Below, one piece after another: positions 1-5,850 of a stretch of DNA of 9,046 bases. The stretch's first letter is position 1. Each line of letters starts with the position of its first letter. Source of the DNA: Xanthobacteraceae bacterium (GTDB taxonomy: Bacteria > Pseudomonadota > Alphaproteobacteria > Rhizobiales > Xanthobacteraceae); contig JASHVC010000673.1 of the NCBI GenBank assembly GCA_030039655.1, forward strand, positions 1-9,046. The letters are read 5' to 3'. The notes below the pieces were generated by a model. That model did no database searches. It worked only from the letters and a program-made list of their open reading frames with translations, and was not told the DNA's origin. A program made the translations under genes and the position numbers.

Positions 1-45
1 GAATTCAAGCGCATTCTGCTCGAGGCGGCGCCGGGACTGGCGTAA
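1..45 (+). CDS. C-terminal end of an unidentified upstream gene (partial)
   Basis: Frame 1 reads EFKRILLEAAPGLA followed by a TAA stop at 43-45. The composition is that of an ordinary helical C-terminus. A perfect 8-bp hairpin begins 12 bases after the stop, which fits the end of a transcription unit. Only 14 residues are visible, so no family can be assigned. Frame 2 is also open across this stretch, so the reading frame is a judgement, not a proof. The first six bases form an EcoRI site (GAATTC), which may be chance. Confidence 0.4.
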   Translation, partial: EFKRILLEAAPGLA

Positions 46-57
46 CCTTTCTCACGT

Positions 58-83
58 GTCGGCCGGCGTAGGCGTCGGCCGAC
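58..83. terminator. Hairpin after the left-edge gene, possible terminator
   Basis: GTCGGCCG (58-65) and CGGCCGAC (76-83) form a perfect 8-bp stem around a 10-base loop, just after the TAA at 43-45. There is no T-run after the stem, so this is not a canonical intrinsic terminator. It could act with Rho, or as an RNA 3'-end stabiliser. Its position supports a role at a transcript end. Confidence 0.35.
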
Positions 84-340
84 CATCATGCCCTTACGCT
101 CAGCAGCTACCGCGTCGCCTATCGTGGGGCGCGGTTAAATTGTGCTCTGACCGGCACGAATCCCAAAGTATGTGCCAGCTAGCGCAGATAAATCCGTTAT
201 GCAGCGCTTTTTGATGCGCACTGGCGAAGATACGAATGGGGATAATAGCCGGCTGAGGCTGCCGCATATTTGATGTCCGGCGCTTGGCACTCGCCAATCC
301 CTAGGCTAACACCGCAAAGCCAGCGGTAAGACCTCATCGT

Positions 341-355
341 TTCGATAAGGCTTGA
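341..355 (+). repeat. Direct repeat copy 1, TTCGATAAGGCTTGA
   Basis: This 15-base sequence recurs at 430-444 with one substitution (A to C at the fifth base), 89 bases downstream in the same orientation. Both copies lie in the non-coding region before the ABC exporter. A pair of regulator sites or the trace of a short duplication are both possible. Confidence 0.45.
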
Positions 356-429
356 GCCGGCAGCCAGCCCGCCATCGGAAAGTCGGGCCGCTTAGCGATA
401 TAACGTACTCTCGCCACAGGCTTTTTTAG

Positions 430-444
430 TTCGCTAAGGCTTGA
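430..444 (+). repeat. Direct repeat copy 2, TTCGCTAAGGCTTGA
   Basis: This is the second copy of the 15-base element at 341-355, identical at 14 of 15 positions. It is followed within a few bases by a small GTGCG/CGCAC hairpin and lies about 75 bases before the exporter start codon. That would suit a regulatory site, but no such function is shown. Confidence 0.45.
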
Positions 445-518
445 AGCGTGCGCCAGACGCACTAGATGGGGCCTCTGTGTGCGCGTGACATGCGCTGCCG
501 TTCCATCCGAGCCGTTCA

Positions 519-2375
519 ATGTTGCGCTGGTTTGAAAGCAGAATCGACCCGTTCGCGCGCCGCTCCATTGTGATGCCGCCGAGCGCGCTGCTCGCGTTCT
601 ATTGGCACTTCATCGAGCCGATTTGGCCGATATTCCTTCTCATCCTCTTTTTTGACTTGTTCGCAGCCGTGAGCGAAGTGCTGCTTGCGACTTTCATGGC
701 GCAATTGATCGATCTCATGAAGGGAGCTACGAGCGCAGCGCACTTTTTCAGCGATCATGCCGGCGTACTGCTGTGGATGCTGTTCGTTGTGCTCATAGCG
801 CGCCCGGCCATCGTCCTTGCCTACGAAGTGCTCAAGAACCAAGTGCTGTCGCCTCCCTTTCAGACGCAGGTGCGCTGGCAGACCCACGGCTACATGCTGC
901 GGCAAAGCCTCGGGTTCTTTCAAAATGAGTTCGCTGGCCGGGTCGCCAACAAACTGATGCAGACGGCGCCAGCCATCCGGGACTCATTTATCACCTTGAG
1001 CGACGCTACCGTGTTCGTGGCGGTGCAATGGCTAAGCGCAATGGTACTGTTCTGGAGAGCCGATCCTCTCCTGGTGATTCCGTTGGTCGGGTGGTTCGCG
1101 GCCTACGGGATCACTCTCGCCCGGTTCATTCCGCAAATCCGCGAGCGGTCGACGGAAGCTTCCGAAGCGCGATCCACTCTGCTCGGGCGTATCGTGGACA
1201 GCTACACCAACATCCTCACGGTCAAGCTTTTCGCCCACGCCGAGAACGAGGATGCTTATGCCCGTGCGGCGCTCGAGGAGCAGACCGGCAAGTATCAGTC
1301 TTATGTCCGACTCACAACGGTGATGGCCGCGGCGCTGTCCACACTCAACGCGCTGCTCATTACCGTGACGGTGGCACTGGCGCTCTGGCTCTGGTCGAGC
1401 AATTCGGTCTCGCTCGGCGACATTGCGCTCGTTGCGACTTTGGTCGTGCGCATCACGCAAATGTCCGGTTGGGTCTTGAATCTGGTCACAACCATTTTTG
1501 AGAACATCGGCGTCGTGCAAGATGGGATGGAGACGATTTCGCGTCCGCACACTGTCGTCGATCAGCCGGGAGCGAAGCCGCTCGTAGTCACCAAGGGTGA
1601 AATCCGCTTCGACGGCATTGGTTTCAACTACGGCAGCGCAAAGGGAACGCCGGGCGCTGACCCGGCGCGCGTCATCGACGGACTGTCCCTGACCATCCAG
1701 GGCGGAGAGAAGATCGGTCTCATCGGCCGGTCGGGCGCCGGAAAATCGACGCTCGTGAGCCTGCTGCTGCGTTTCTACAATCTCGACAAAGGCCGCATCT
1801 TGATCGACGGCCAGGACATCGCCGACGTCACACAAGAGAGCCTGCGCGCCGCCATCGGCATGGTGACGCAGGACACGTCGCTTCTGCACCGCTCCGTGCT
1901 TGACAACATTACCTACGGACGGCCGGAAGCGGGGTTGCCGGGCGCGATGGAGGCAGCCAAACGTGCGGACGCCCACGAGTTCATTGTCAGCCTCGAAGAC
2001 ACGGAAGGGCGCCAGAACTATTGGGCACGCGTCGGCGAACGCGGCGTCAAGCTTTCGGGTGGCCAGCGCCAGCGCATCGCCATCGCGCGGGTCCTGTTGA
2101 AGGATGCGCCGATCCTTATCCTTGACGAAGCAACCAGCGCCCTCGATTCGGAAGCAGAAGCCGCGATCCAGGAACAGCTATTGAACCTGATGTCGGGCAA
2201 GACCGTGATTGCCATTGCGCACCGGCTGTCGACGATTGCGGCCATGGATCGCCTCATCGTGCTCGATCACGGCCGCATCCTCGAAGAGGGCACTCATCAT
2301 GAGTTGTTGCTCCGCCACGGACTCTACGCCGAACTGTGGGCCCGCCAGTCCGGTGGCTTCATGGCGAAGACTTAG
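519..2375 (+). CDS. ABC exporter half-transporter, fused permease and ATPase (MsbA/multidrug type)
   Basis: This 618-residue inner-membrane protein has a transmembrane domain fused to an ATPase domain, the usual size and order for type IV ABC exporters that work as dimers. Hydrophobic segments lie at about residues 33-58, 84-104, 160-200 and 265-320. The ATPase domain is complete: A-loop Tyr371, Walker A GRSGAGKST 403-411, Q-loop Gln451, signature LSGGQ 512-516, Walker B ending Asp536-Glu537, SALD D-loop 540-543 and H-loop His568. All catalytic residues are present, so it should be active. The N-terminus (MLRWFESRIDPF) resembles that of related rhizobial exporters as I recall them, which supports the ATG at 519 despite no clear Shine-Dalgarno sequence; Met19 is an alternative. 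The substrate is unknown: lipid, drug and peptide are all possible. A short insertion follows the A-loop, at about residues 372-383. The gene ends 1 bp from the convergent neighbour and appears to be transcribed alone. Confidence 0.93.
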   Translation: MLRWFESRIDPFARRSIVMPPSALLAFYWHFIEPIWPIFLLILFFDLFAAVSEVLLATFMAQLIDLMKGATSAAHFFSDHAGVLLWMLFVVLIARPAIVLAYEVLKNQVLSPPFQTQVRWQTHGYMLRQSLGFFQNEFAGRVANKLMQTAPAIRDSFITLSDATVFVAVQWLSAMVLFWRADPLLVIPLVGWFAAYGITLARFIPQIRERSTEASEARSTLLGRIVDSYTNILTVKLFAHAENEDAYARAALEEQTGKYQSYVRLTTVMAAALSTLNALLITVTVALALWLWSSNSVSLGDIALVATLVVRITQMSGWVLNLVTTIFENIGVVQDGMETISRPHTVVDQPGAKPLVVTKGEIRFDGIGFNYGSAKGTPGADPARVIDGLSLTIQGGEKIGLIGRSGAGKSTLVSLLLRFYNLDKGRILIDGQDIADVTQESLRAAIGMVTQDTSLLHRSVLDNITYGRPEAGLPGAMEAAKRADAHEFIVSLEDTEGRQNYWARVGERGVKLSGGQRQRIAIARVLLKDAPILILDEATSALDSEAEAAIQEQLLNLMSGKTVIAIAHRLSTIAAMDRLIVLDHGRILEEGTHHELLLRHGLYAELWARQSGGFMAKT

Positions 2376-2376
2376 T

Positions 2377-2730
2377 CTATCCTCTGCTCCGTAACGGAGG
2401 TGGTGGGAGCGGCAGCAGGTCCGGCACCCGCTGCCAGACCGTCCCATTATCAAACTGCAAGGTCAGACCATCGGGCGAGTAGATTGCGCCAATCTGGGCT
2501 CGCTCGACCCAGATATGGCCTGGATGATCGATCCAGCCCCGGGACGGCACGCCGAATTCATTGAGGACATTCATTTCCCAGCCATTTTGGGTGATGAAAG
2601 CAGGACTGCCGGGCGGCCCGAGGCACATTGCGACGCATTGCCATCTGCCACTTAAGTTGACCCATTGGGCAGATGCCGGCGAAGCCAGCACAGTCATCAA
2701 CAAAGCCAGCGCGGTCAGTATCGTTTTCAT
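2377..2730 (-). CDS. Small secreted protein, uncharacterised
   Basis: This 117-residue protein starts with a clear Sec signal peptide: MKTI, a hydrophobic core, then ASPASA with likely cleavage before Gln22. The mature part is about 96 residues. It contains a C-x3-C pair (Cys32, Cys36) and many aromatic and glycine residues, including TQNGWEMNVLNEFG, GWIDHPGHIW and GAIYSPDG, and it ends in a proline-rich tail (LPLPPPP). It resembles small uncharacterised exported proteins that I associate with Bradyrhizobium; no function is known to me. A disulfide between the two cysteines is plausible in the periplasm. The start is well supported by GAGGAG 9 bases upstream (complement of 2740-2745). The gene is convergent with the exporter, with 1 bp between stop codons. 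Confidence 0.85.
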   Translation of the reverse strand: MKTILTALALLMTVLASPASAQWVNLSGRWQCVAMCLGPPGSPAFITQNGWEMNVLNEFGVPSRGWIDHPGHIWVERAQIGAIYSPDGLTLQFDNGTVWQRVPDLLPLPPPPLRSRG

Positions 2731-3158
2731 AGGCTACCACTCCTCGATGAGTGCGGTTCTCTCATTTGATTGAGCCACCTGATGGCGGCCTTCTCGCATT
2801 GCGTCATCGGATCTCTTCAAGCCGTGAGGACCTCCTCGCGGGTAAGAATCATCCCGTAATTGTGCCGCGGTATCATTGGAGGTCAAAGTTTAAAACATTG
2901 GCCGGACTTATCCGCAGGTATTCACAGGATGCCGCATTGTTCGCACTGCTGTTGCGCGTAACATCGGCCTATCATCGCATTGGTAGTCCTGCGTAGCGTA
3001 ATTATCGTTGAACGAGTAGCTAAGTTAGCCGCGACGTTTGTTGGCGGCAATTGCGCGTCCGGCTCTGACTTGGACTTTGGTTTCCAATTTTGCTGAGCAC
3101 TCATGAAACTTGCTTCGTTGATGTCATCTTTCCGTTGAGGTCGCAGCGGGGAGTGCCT
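2731..3158. other. Gene-poor intergenic stretch
   Basis: This region separates the divergent small secreted-protein gene and the small gene at 3159. It should hold the promoters of both. It has AT-richer patches around 2885-2905 and 2997-3030. A GAGGA-CC-TCCTC palindrome lies at 2826-2837. An open frame on the plus strand (2751-2996, GTG start) has no recognisable protein features, and I do not call it a gene. No tRNA, rRNA or repeat family is seen. Confidence 0.5.
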
Positions 3159-3380
3159 ATGAAAACCGCGAGCGAATGCCAACGCCACGCTCAGGAGTGC
3201 ATGCGCAAGGCGGATGCTGCTGCCAACCCAGACGACCGCAGCGGATGGACGAAGCTCGCAGAGGACTGGATAAGCTTGAGCATGCTTCCGTGCCGCGTAG
3301 GCTCCAGTGCCCTCGAACACGCGCATCACTCGGATAGAAATGATCGCAGCAACCGGTTGAAGCGACTGTTGCGTTGGTGA
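3159..3380 (+). CDS. Small uncharacterised protein with EC-x2-HA-x-EC opening
   Basis: This 73-residue product begins MKTASECQRHAQEC, followed by a charged, probably helical segment ending KLAEDWISL. The pattern EC-x2-HA-x-EC (Cys7, His10, Cys14), then an Asp/Arg-rich turn and a W-x-x-LA motif, matches a family of very short proteins that I associate with Bradyrhizobium and Rhodopseudomonas; their function is unknown. I chose the ATG at 3159 over the in-frame GTG at 3090 because the family motif starts there and GGGGAG lies 5 bases upstream (3148-3153). Residues after about 40 have no helical pattern and do not look like the family, so the end may be frameshifted. The +1 frame from about 3271 reads LEHASVPRRLQC and stops about 60 bases later. 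Confidence 0.6.
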   Translation: MKTASECQRHAQECMRKADAAANPDDRSGWTKLAEDWISLSMLPCRVGSSALEHAHHSDRNDRSNRLKRLLRW

Positions 3381-3479
3381 CCAATTACGACGTCCTGTGA
3401 CGCGCCCACGCGGTTCAGAGGGCTGGTCCGTCGGTCGAACGGATGCGCACCAAGCATCAATACCAAGCCGATTTTGCAT

Positions 3480-3507
3480 TTGCTGAATGTGAGCTGGCCC
3501 CTATACT
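3480..3507 (+). promoter_or_regulatory. Candidate sigma-70-type promoter for the DapA-family gene
   Basis: TTGCTG (3480-3485) and TATACT (3502-3507) are separated by 16 bases. The -10 matches 5 of 6 consensus positions, the -35 only its TTG. Transcription would begin near 3514, about 60 bases before the ATG at 3576. If correct, it rules out the in-frame codon at 3474 as the start. This is inferred from sequence match only. Confidence 0.4.
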
Positions 3508-3575
3508 GGCATAGGAAGAGTTGCCAAGCGTGGCTGCTGTCGTCATCGCAAACGCGCTCGATCGGAGGACCGCCG

Positions 3576-4589
3576 ATGCCGTCGAAATATAAGAAGCACG
3601 AGGCAAAGGACTGGGTGCGGCAGAACTGGCACGGCCTCTGCAACGTCATCATCCCGAGCTACAGCTCGGATCTAAAGCGCCTCAACGAATCCGGCATACG
3701 CCACGACGTGCGCCGAAATATCGAGCTCGGCTATTGGGGCGCTCTGCTGGTGTCGGAGGCCGCGACCACCGACGACGAGTACATTGAATTCATGGAAATC
3801 GCTGTCGACGAAGCCAAGGGCAAGCACTTTTTTCTGTGCCACGGCTGCTTCGACACCGTCGAGGACATTGTGCGCATGGCCAAGGCGGCCGAAGAGATCG
3901 GCCTGGATGGCTTGCTGCTGGGACATCCGGCGTCGTTCTATCCGCAAAGCGAGAAGGAGCTTTACGACTTTACGGAATATGTCTGCAATCGCACGGACCT
4001 CGGCGTTGTTGGCTTCGCACAGCCGCATTGGAATTTTAACCGGCTGCACCCAAGCGGCTATCCGCCGAACGTGATGCTGAAAGCGGCCAAGCTGGAAAAT
4101 TTGGTGGCGTGCAAGTTCGAGGTCGGCGGCATCTCCGGACATTATGATTTCTGGCTGAAGCTGAAGGACCACAATGTCCTCTATTCGGACCCGATGGAGG
4201 CTAATTTTCCGGTTTCTGTAGAGCTGTTCGGTCAGCAATGGTCGGGGACCAGCGGCTATGAGATTTTCGGCGGCACGGCGCCGAAGATTTTCAAGCTCCT
4301 GCGCGACGGCAAGCACGATCAAGCGATGGATCTCTATTGGAAGGTCGATCCGGTGCGCCAACTACGCGTTCAGCTCTCGGCCTATATGAGTGGATCACAC
4401 TTCATCAACCGGTCGCTATGGAAATACTGGGCCTGGCTGAACGGCTATAATGGCGGGCCGTTGCGTCAGCCAGTCAACAAGATCAATGATCGCGAGATGA
4501 AGCTTTCACGCGACGCCATGCAGCGCGCCGGCTTCGAGATCAAGGACGAAAACTTCGCCGACTTCTTCACCGGGCGGCACCCGAACTGA
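3576..4589 (+). CDS. DapA/N-acetylneuraminate lyase superfamily protein, substrate unknown
   Basis: This 337-residue protein is a class I (Schiff-base) aldolase of the dihydrodipicolinate synthase superfamily, expected to be a cytoplasmic TIM barrel. The lysine expected to form the imine is Lys180 in LVACKFEVG, which lines up with GIKEAT of DapA. HPASFYPQSEKELY (Tyr122) lines up with the PYYN region that holds the catalytic Tyr. The classic GTTGE substrate-carboxylate motif is absent: the matching stretch, 52-65, reads GYWGALLVSEAATT. The protein is also some 40 residues longer than DapA (about 290-300). It is therefore unlikely to be the lysine-biosynthesis enzyme, and a catabolic aldolase, dehydratase or hydrolase of a 2-keto acid or imine is more likely. 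The ATG at 3576 has GGAGG at 3564-3568, 7 bases upstream, and the protein begins MPSKYKKHEAKDW. It converges with the OCD-family gene across 35 bp. Confidence 0.88.
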   Translation: MPSKYKKHEAKDWVRQNWHGLCNVIIPSYSSDLKRLNESGIRHDVRRNIELGYWGALLVSEAATTDDEYIEFMEIAVDEAKGKHFFLCHGCFDTVEDIVRMAKAAEEIGLDGLLLGHPASFYPQSEKELYDFTEYVCNRTDLGVVGFAQPHWNFNRLHPSGYPPNVMLKAAKLENLVACKFEVGGISGHYDFWLKLKDHNVLYSDPMEANFPVSVELFGQQWSGTSGYEIFGGTAPKIFKLLRDGKHDQAMDLYWKVDPVRQLRVQLSAYMSGSHFINRSLWKYWAWLNGYNGGPLRQPVNKINDREMKLSRDAMQRAGFEIKDENFADFFTGRHPN

Positions 4590-4624
4590 AGTTTTAGTTC
4601 GTCGCCTAGTGTGCACCGTTAATC

Positions 4625-5608
4625 TTACGCATGCGGTCGCATTCTCGGGAAGTGCCCGACGTCGCGCCCTACGCCTTTCTGCTTGGCCCGGAGGTAGATC
4701 GCGTTGGCGATGGCCAGGTCTTGCAGTGCGGTTCCTACGGATTTGAACAAAGTAATGTCGGAGTCGGTGATGCGGCCGCGGCGTCGGCCGCTGACCAGCT
4801 CCCACAGCTCAACGGCGCGCTCCGGATCAAACGCGCGCGAAGCAATCGCACTCCTGCCGTCGCCCGACTCGAACGCATGCGCGCGATCATCAACCGCGAC
4901 GACCGCGGCCTTACGCCAGATGCCCTCTTCAAGTTCCCGGGCTACGGGCCGAACGGAGCTGGCGGCGGATATATGCATACCCGGCGTGATCCAGTCGGCG
5001 CGAACGGCCGGCTCCTTGCCGGCGCGGAACACGCTTAGCAGCAGGTCGCAGCCGGCAACCGCCTGCTCTGGAAGCTCAACCGGTTTGATATTCAGCCCGT
5101 GCTCGCGTCCGATCGCATCGGCAAATGCCTGCCGATGCGCAGGCGTCGGGCTGAAGACGTTGATTTGCGCCAGATGACGAACCTTGCTCGCCGCGATCAG
5201 CATCGAGCGGGCTTGTTCGCCCGACCCCAGCACACCGACAGTGCGGATCGTTTTCGGCGCCAGTACGTCGACGCCGATGGCCGCGGTGGCCGCGGTCCGC
5301 TGCGCGGTGAGCCAATCGGCATCCATCATCGCCAAAAGTTCGCCGGACGGTAGATCGTACAAATCGACGAAATAGCCAACGCCGACGCCAGGCGTGGAGT
5401 GCATGGCCTTGAAACCCATTACCTTGGAGCCGTTGAGGATCGCCGGCATGGTGCGCAACCAGCCAAAGCCGGACGATGAATCGACGGTAGTGCGCGGCGG
5501 GACCTGCACGAGGCCCTTGCTCTGTTCGAGCAACGCCTCTCGCATGGCCTCGATGATCTCTTCCGGAGCAAGCAGGCCAGCAACATCGTCATGCGTTAGC
5601 AGCAGCAT
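4625..5608 (-). CDS. Ornithine cyclodeaminase/mu-crystallin family protein, probable imine reductase or dehydrogenase
   Basis: This 327-residue NAD(P)-dependent cytoplasmic enzyme has the normal family length. Substrate-side residues are Arg39 (VPPR), Lys67 (GFKAMH) and Arg104-Thr105 (AQRTAA). A Rossmann nucleotide-binding loop, GVLGSGEQA, lies at 125-133, and the family motif FKSVGTALQDLA at 288-299. The stretch that reads AIGGDCPGKTEL in true cyclodeaminases is AASSVRPVAREL here (215-226), so the catalytic Asp (Asp228 in the Pseudomonas putida enzyme) is Val219. Ornithine cyclodeaminase activity is therefore doubtful. Reduction of a cyclic or linear imine, or dehydrogenation of an amino acid, as in other family members (pyrroline-2-carboxylate or ketimine reductase, alanine dehydrogenase), is more likely. 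The ATG at 5608 has GAGGA about 9 bases upstream. The gene is divergent from the binding-protein gene and probably shares its regulatory region. Confidence 0.9.
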   Translation of the reverse strand: MLLLTHDDVAGLLAPEEIIEAMREALLEQSKGLVQVPPRTTVDSSSGFGWLRTMPAILNGSKVMGFKAMHSTPGVGVGYFVDLYDLPSGELLAMMDADWLTAQRTAATAAIGVDVLAPKTIRTVGVLGSGEQARSMLIAASKVRHLAQINVFSPTPAHRQAFADAIGREHGLNIKPVELPEQAVAGCDLLLSVFRAGKEPAVRADWITPGMHISAASSVRPVARELEEGIWRKAAVVAVDDRAHAFESGDGRSAIASRAFDPERAVELWELVSGRRRGRITDSDITLFKSVGTALQDLAIANAIYLRAKQKGVGRDVGHFPRMRPHA

Positions 5609-5644
5609 GTCGGGACATCCTCAAAGCTTAGCGCGATGATCAAG

Positions 5645-5665
5645 GCCTTTGCGGACCGCAAATGC
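5645..5665. promoter_or_regulatory. Palindromic operator candidate in the divergent intergenic region
   Basis: The core TTTGCGG-A-CCGCAAA (5648-5662) is a perfect palindrome with 7-base arms around one central base. Adding flanking GC pairs gives 21 bases with one mismatched pair. It lies 36 bases before the start codon of the OCD-family gene and about 185 bases before that of the binding protein. Short perfect palindromes in divergent promoters are typical binding sites of dimeric repressors or activators. No regulator gene is in the window, so the partner is unknown. Confidence 0.55.
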
Positions 5666-5693
5666 AAGAGCCGCTCCGAGCCTCTCTTGTCAT

Positions 5694-5723
5694 CAATCGC
5701 GTCAATCTTTGCACTCGCGATTG
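5694..5723. promoter_or_regulatory. Spaced inverted repeat, second operator candidate
   Basis: CAATCGCG (5694-5701) and CGCGATTG (5716-5723) are perfect inverted copies separated by 14 bases. The arms are 22 bases apart start to start, about two helical turns, which suits a dimeric or tetrameric regulator. A further CAATC at 5703-5707 adds a third partial copy. It could instead form a hairpin in a leader RNA. It lies in the OCD/binding-protein divergent region, 29 bases from the 21-base palindrome. Confidence 0.5.
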
Positions 5724-5850
5724 CGCGGTCTGCGTCGTGCGCTTGCCGAAATATTTGGGTGATGTAGGCTCGTTCCGACCGGGTTATGGACCAATAGCGC
5801 TCGCCAACGACGGTGCAGGCTGCGCGCGGTCGCGAAAAGGGGCAACTGCC

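Larger units (their letters stand above)
46..518. other. Gene-poor intergenic stretch upstream of the ABC exporter
   Basis: I find no credible gene here. The open frames are short and have no recognisable protein character. The stretch holds the hairpin at 58-83, a pair of near-identical 15-base sequences (341-355 and 430-444) and a small hairpin of GTGCG (448-452) with CGCAC (458-462) around a 5-base loop. A TATAAC hexamer at 399-404 resembles a -10 box but has no matching -35. The promoter of the exporter gene presumably lies here, but I cannot place it. Confidence 0.5.

Noticed and set aside
100..297. 65-codon minus-strand frame in the left intergenic stretch
   Set aside because: It has no ribosome binding site or recognisable protein pattern, and its composition is that of random translation.
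440..467. CTTGAA followed by CTAGAT as a sigma-70 or heat-shock promoter
   Set aside because: The second hexamer matches neither the -10 consensus of sigma-70 nor that of RpoH, and the spacer is occupied by a hairpin.
1032..1976. Long minus-strand open frame (314 codons) inside the ABC exporter
   Set aside because: It is antisense to a gene with every ABC motif intact. Its product is Arg/His-rich without domain character, as expected of a shadow in GC-rich DNA.
2751..2996. 81-codon GTG-start frame in the intergenic stretch
   Set aside because: There is no convincing ribosome binding site, the product has no recognisable pattern, and it overlaps the upstream region of the divergent secreted-protein gene.
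2922..3479. Minus-strand open frame of 185 codons overlapping the small gene and its flanks
   Set aside because: It covers non-coding-looking DNA and the small gene. Its low-complexity, Arg/Ser-rich product shows no domain.
3495..3512. Possible sigma-54 promoter (TGGC...TGGCA)
   Set aside because: The GG and GC elements are separated by 11 bases instead of the required 10, and the -12 element is TGGCA rather than TTGCA.
3474..3575. In-frame 34-codon N-terminal extension of the DapA-family protein
   Set aside because: It overlaps the candidate promoter, and the ATG at 3576 has GGAGG at ideal spacing. The extension has no family-like sequence.
3672..4361. Minus-strand open frame of 229 codons over the DapA-family gene
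   Set aside because: It is antisense to a clear family protein with a strong Shine-Dalgarno, and has no recognisable features of its own.
5662..5850. In-frame 63-codon N-terminal extension of the binding protein
   Set aside because: It would bury the clear signal peptide that starts at 5851, and it contains the inverted-repeat region. The ATG at 5851 has a good Shine-Dalgarno.
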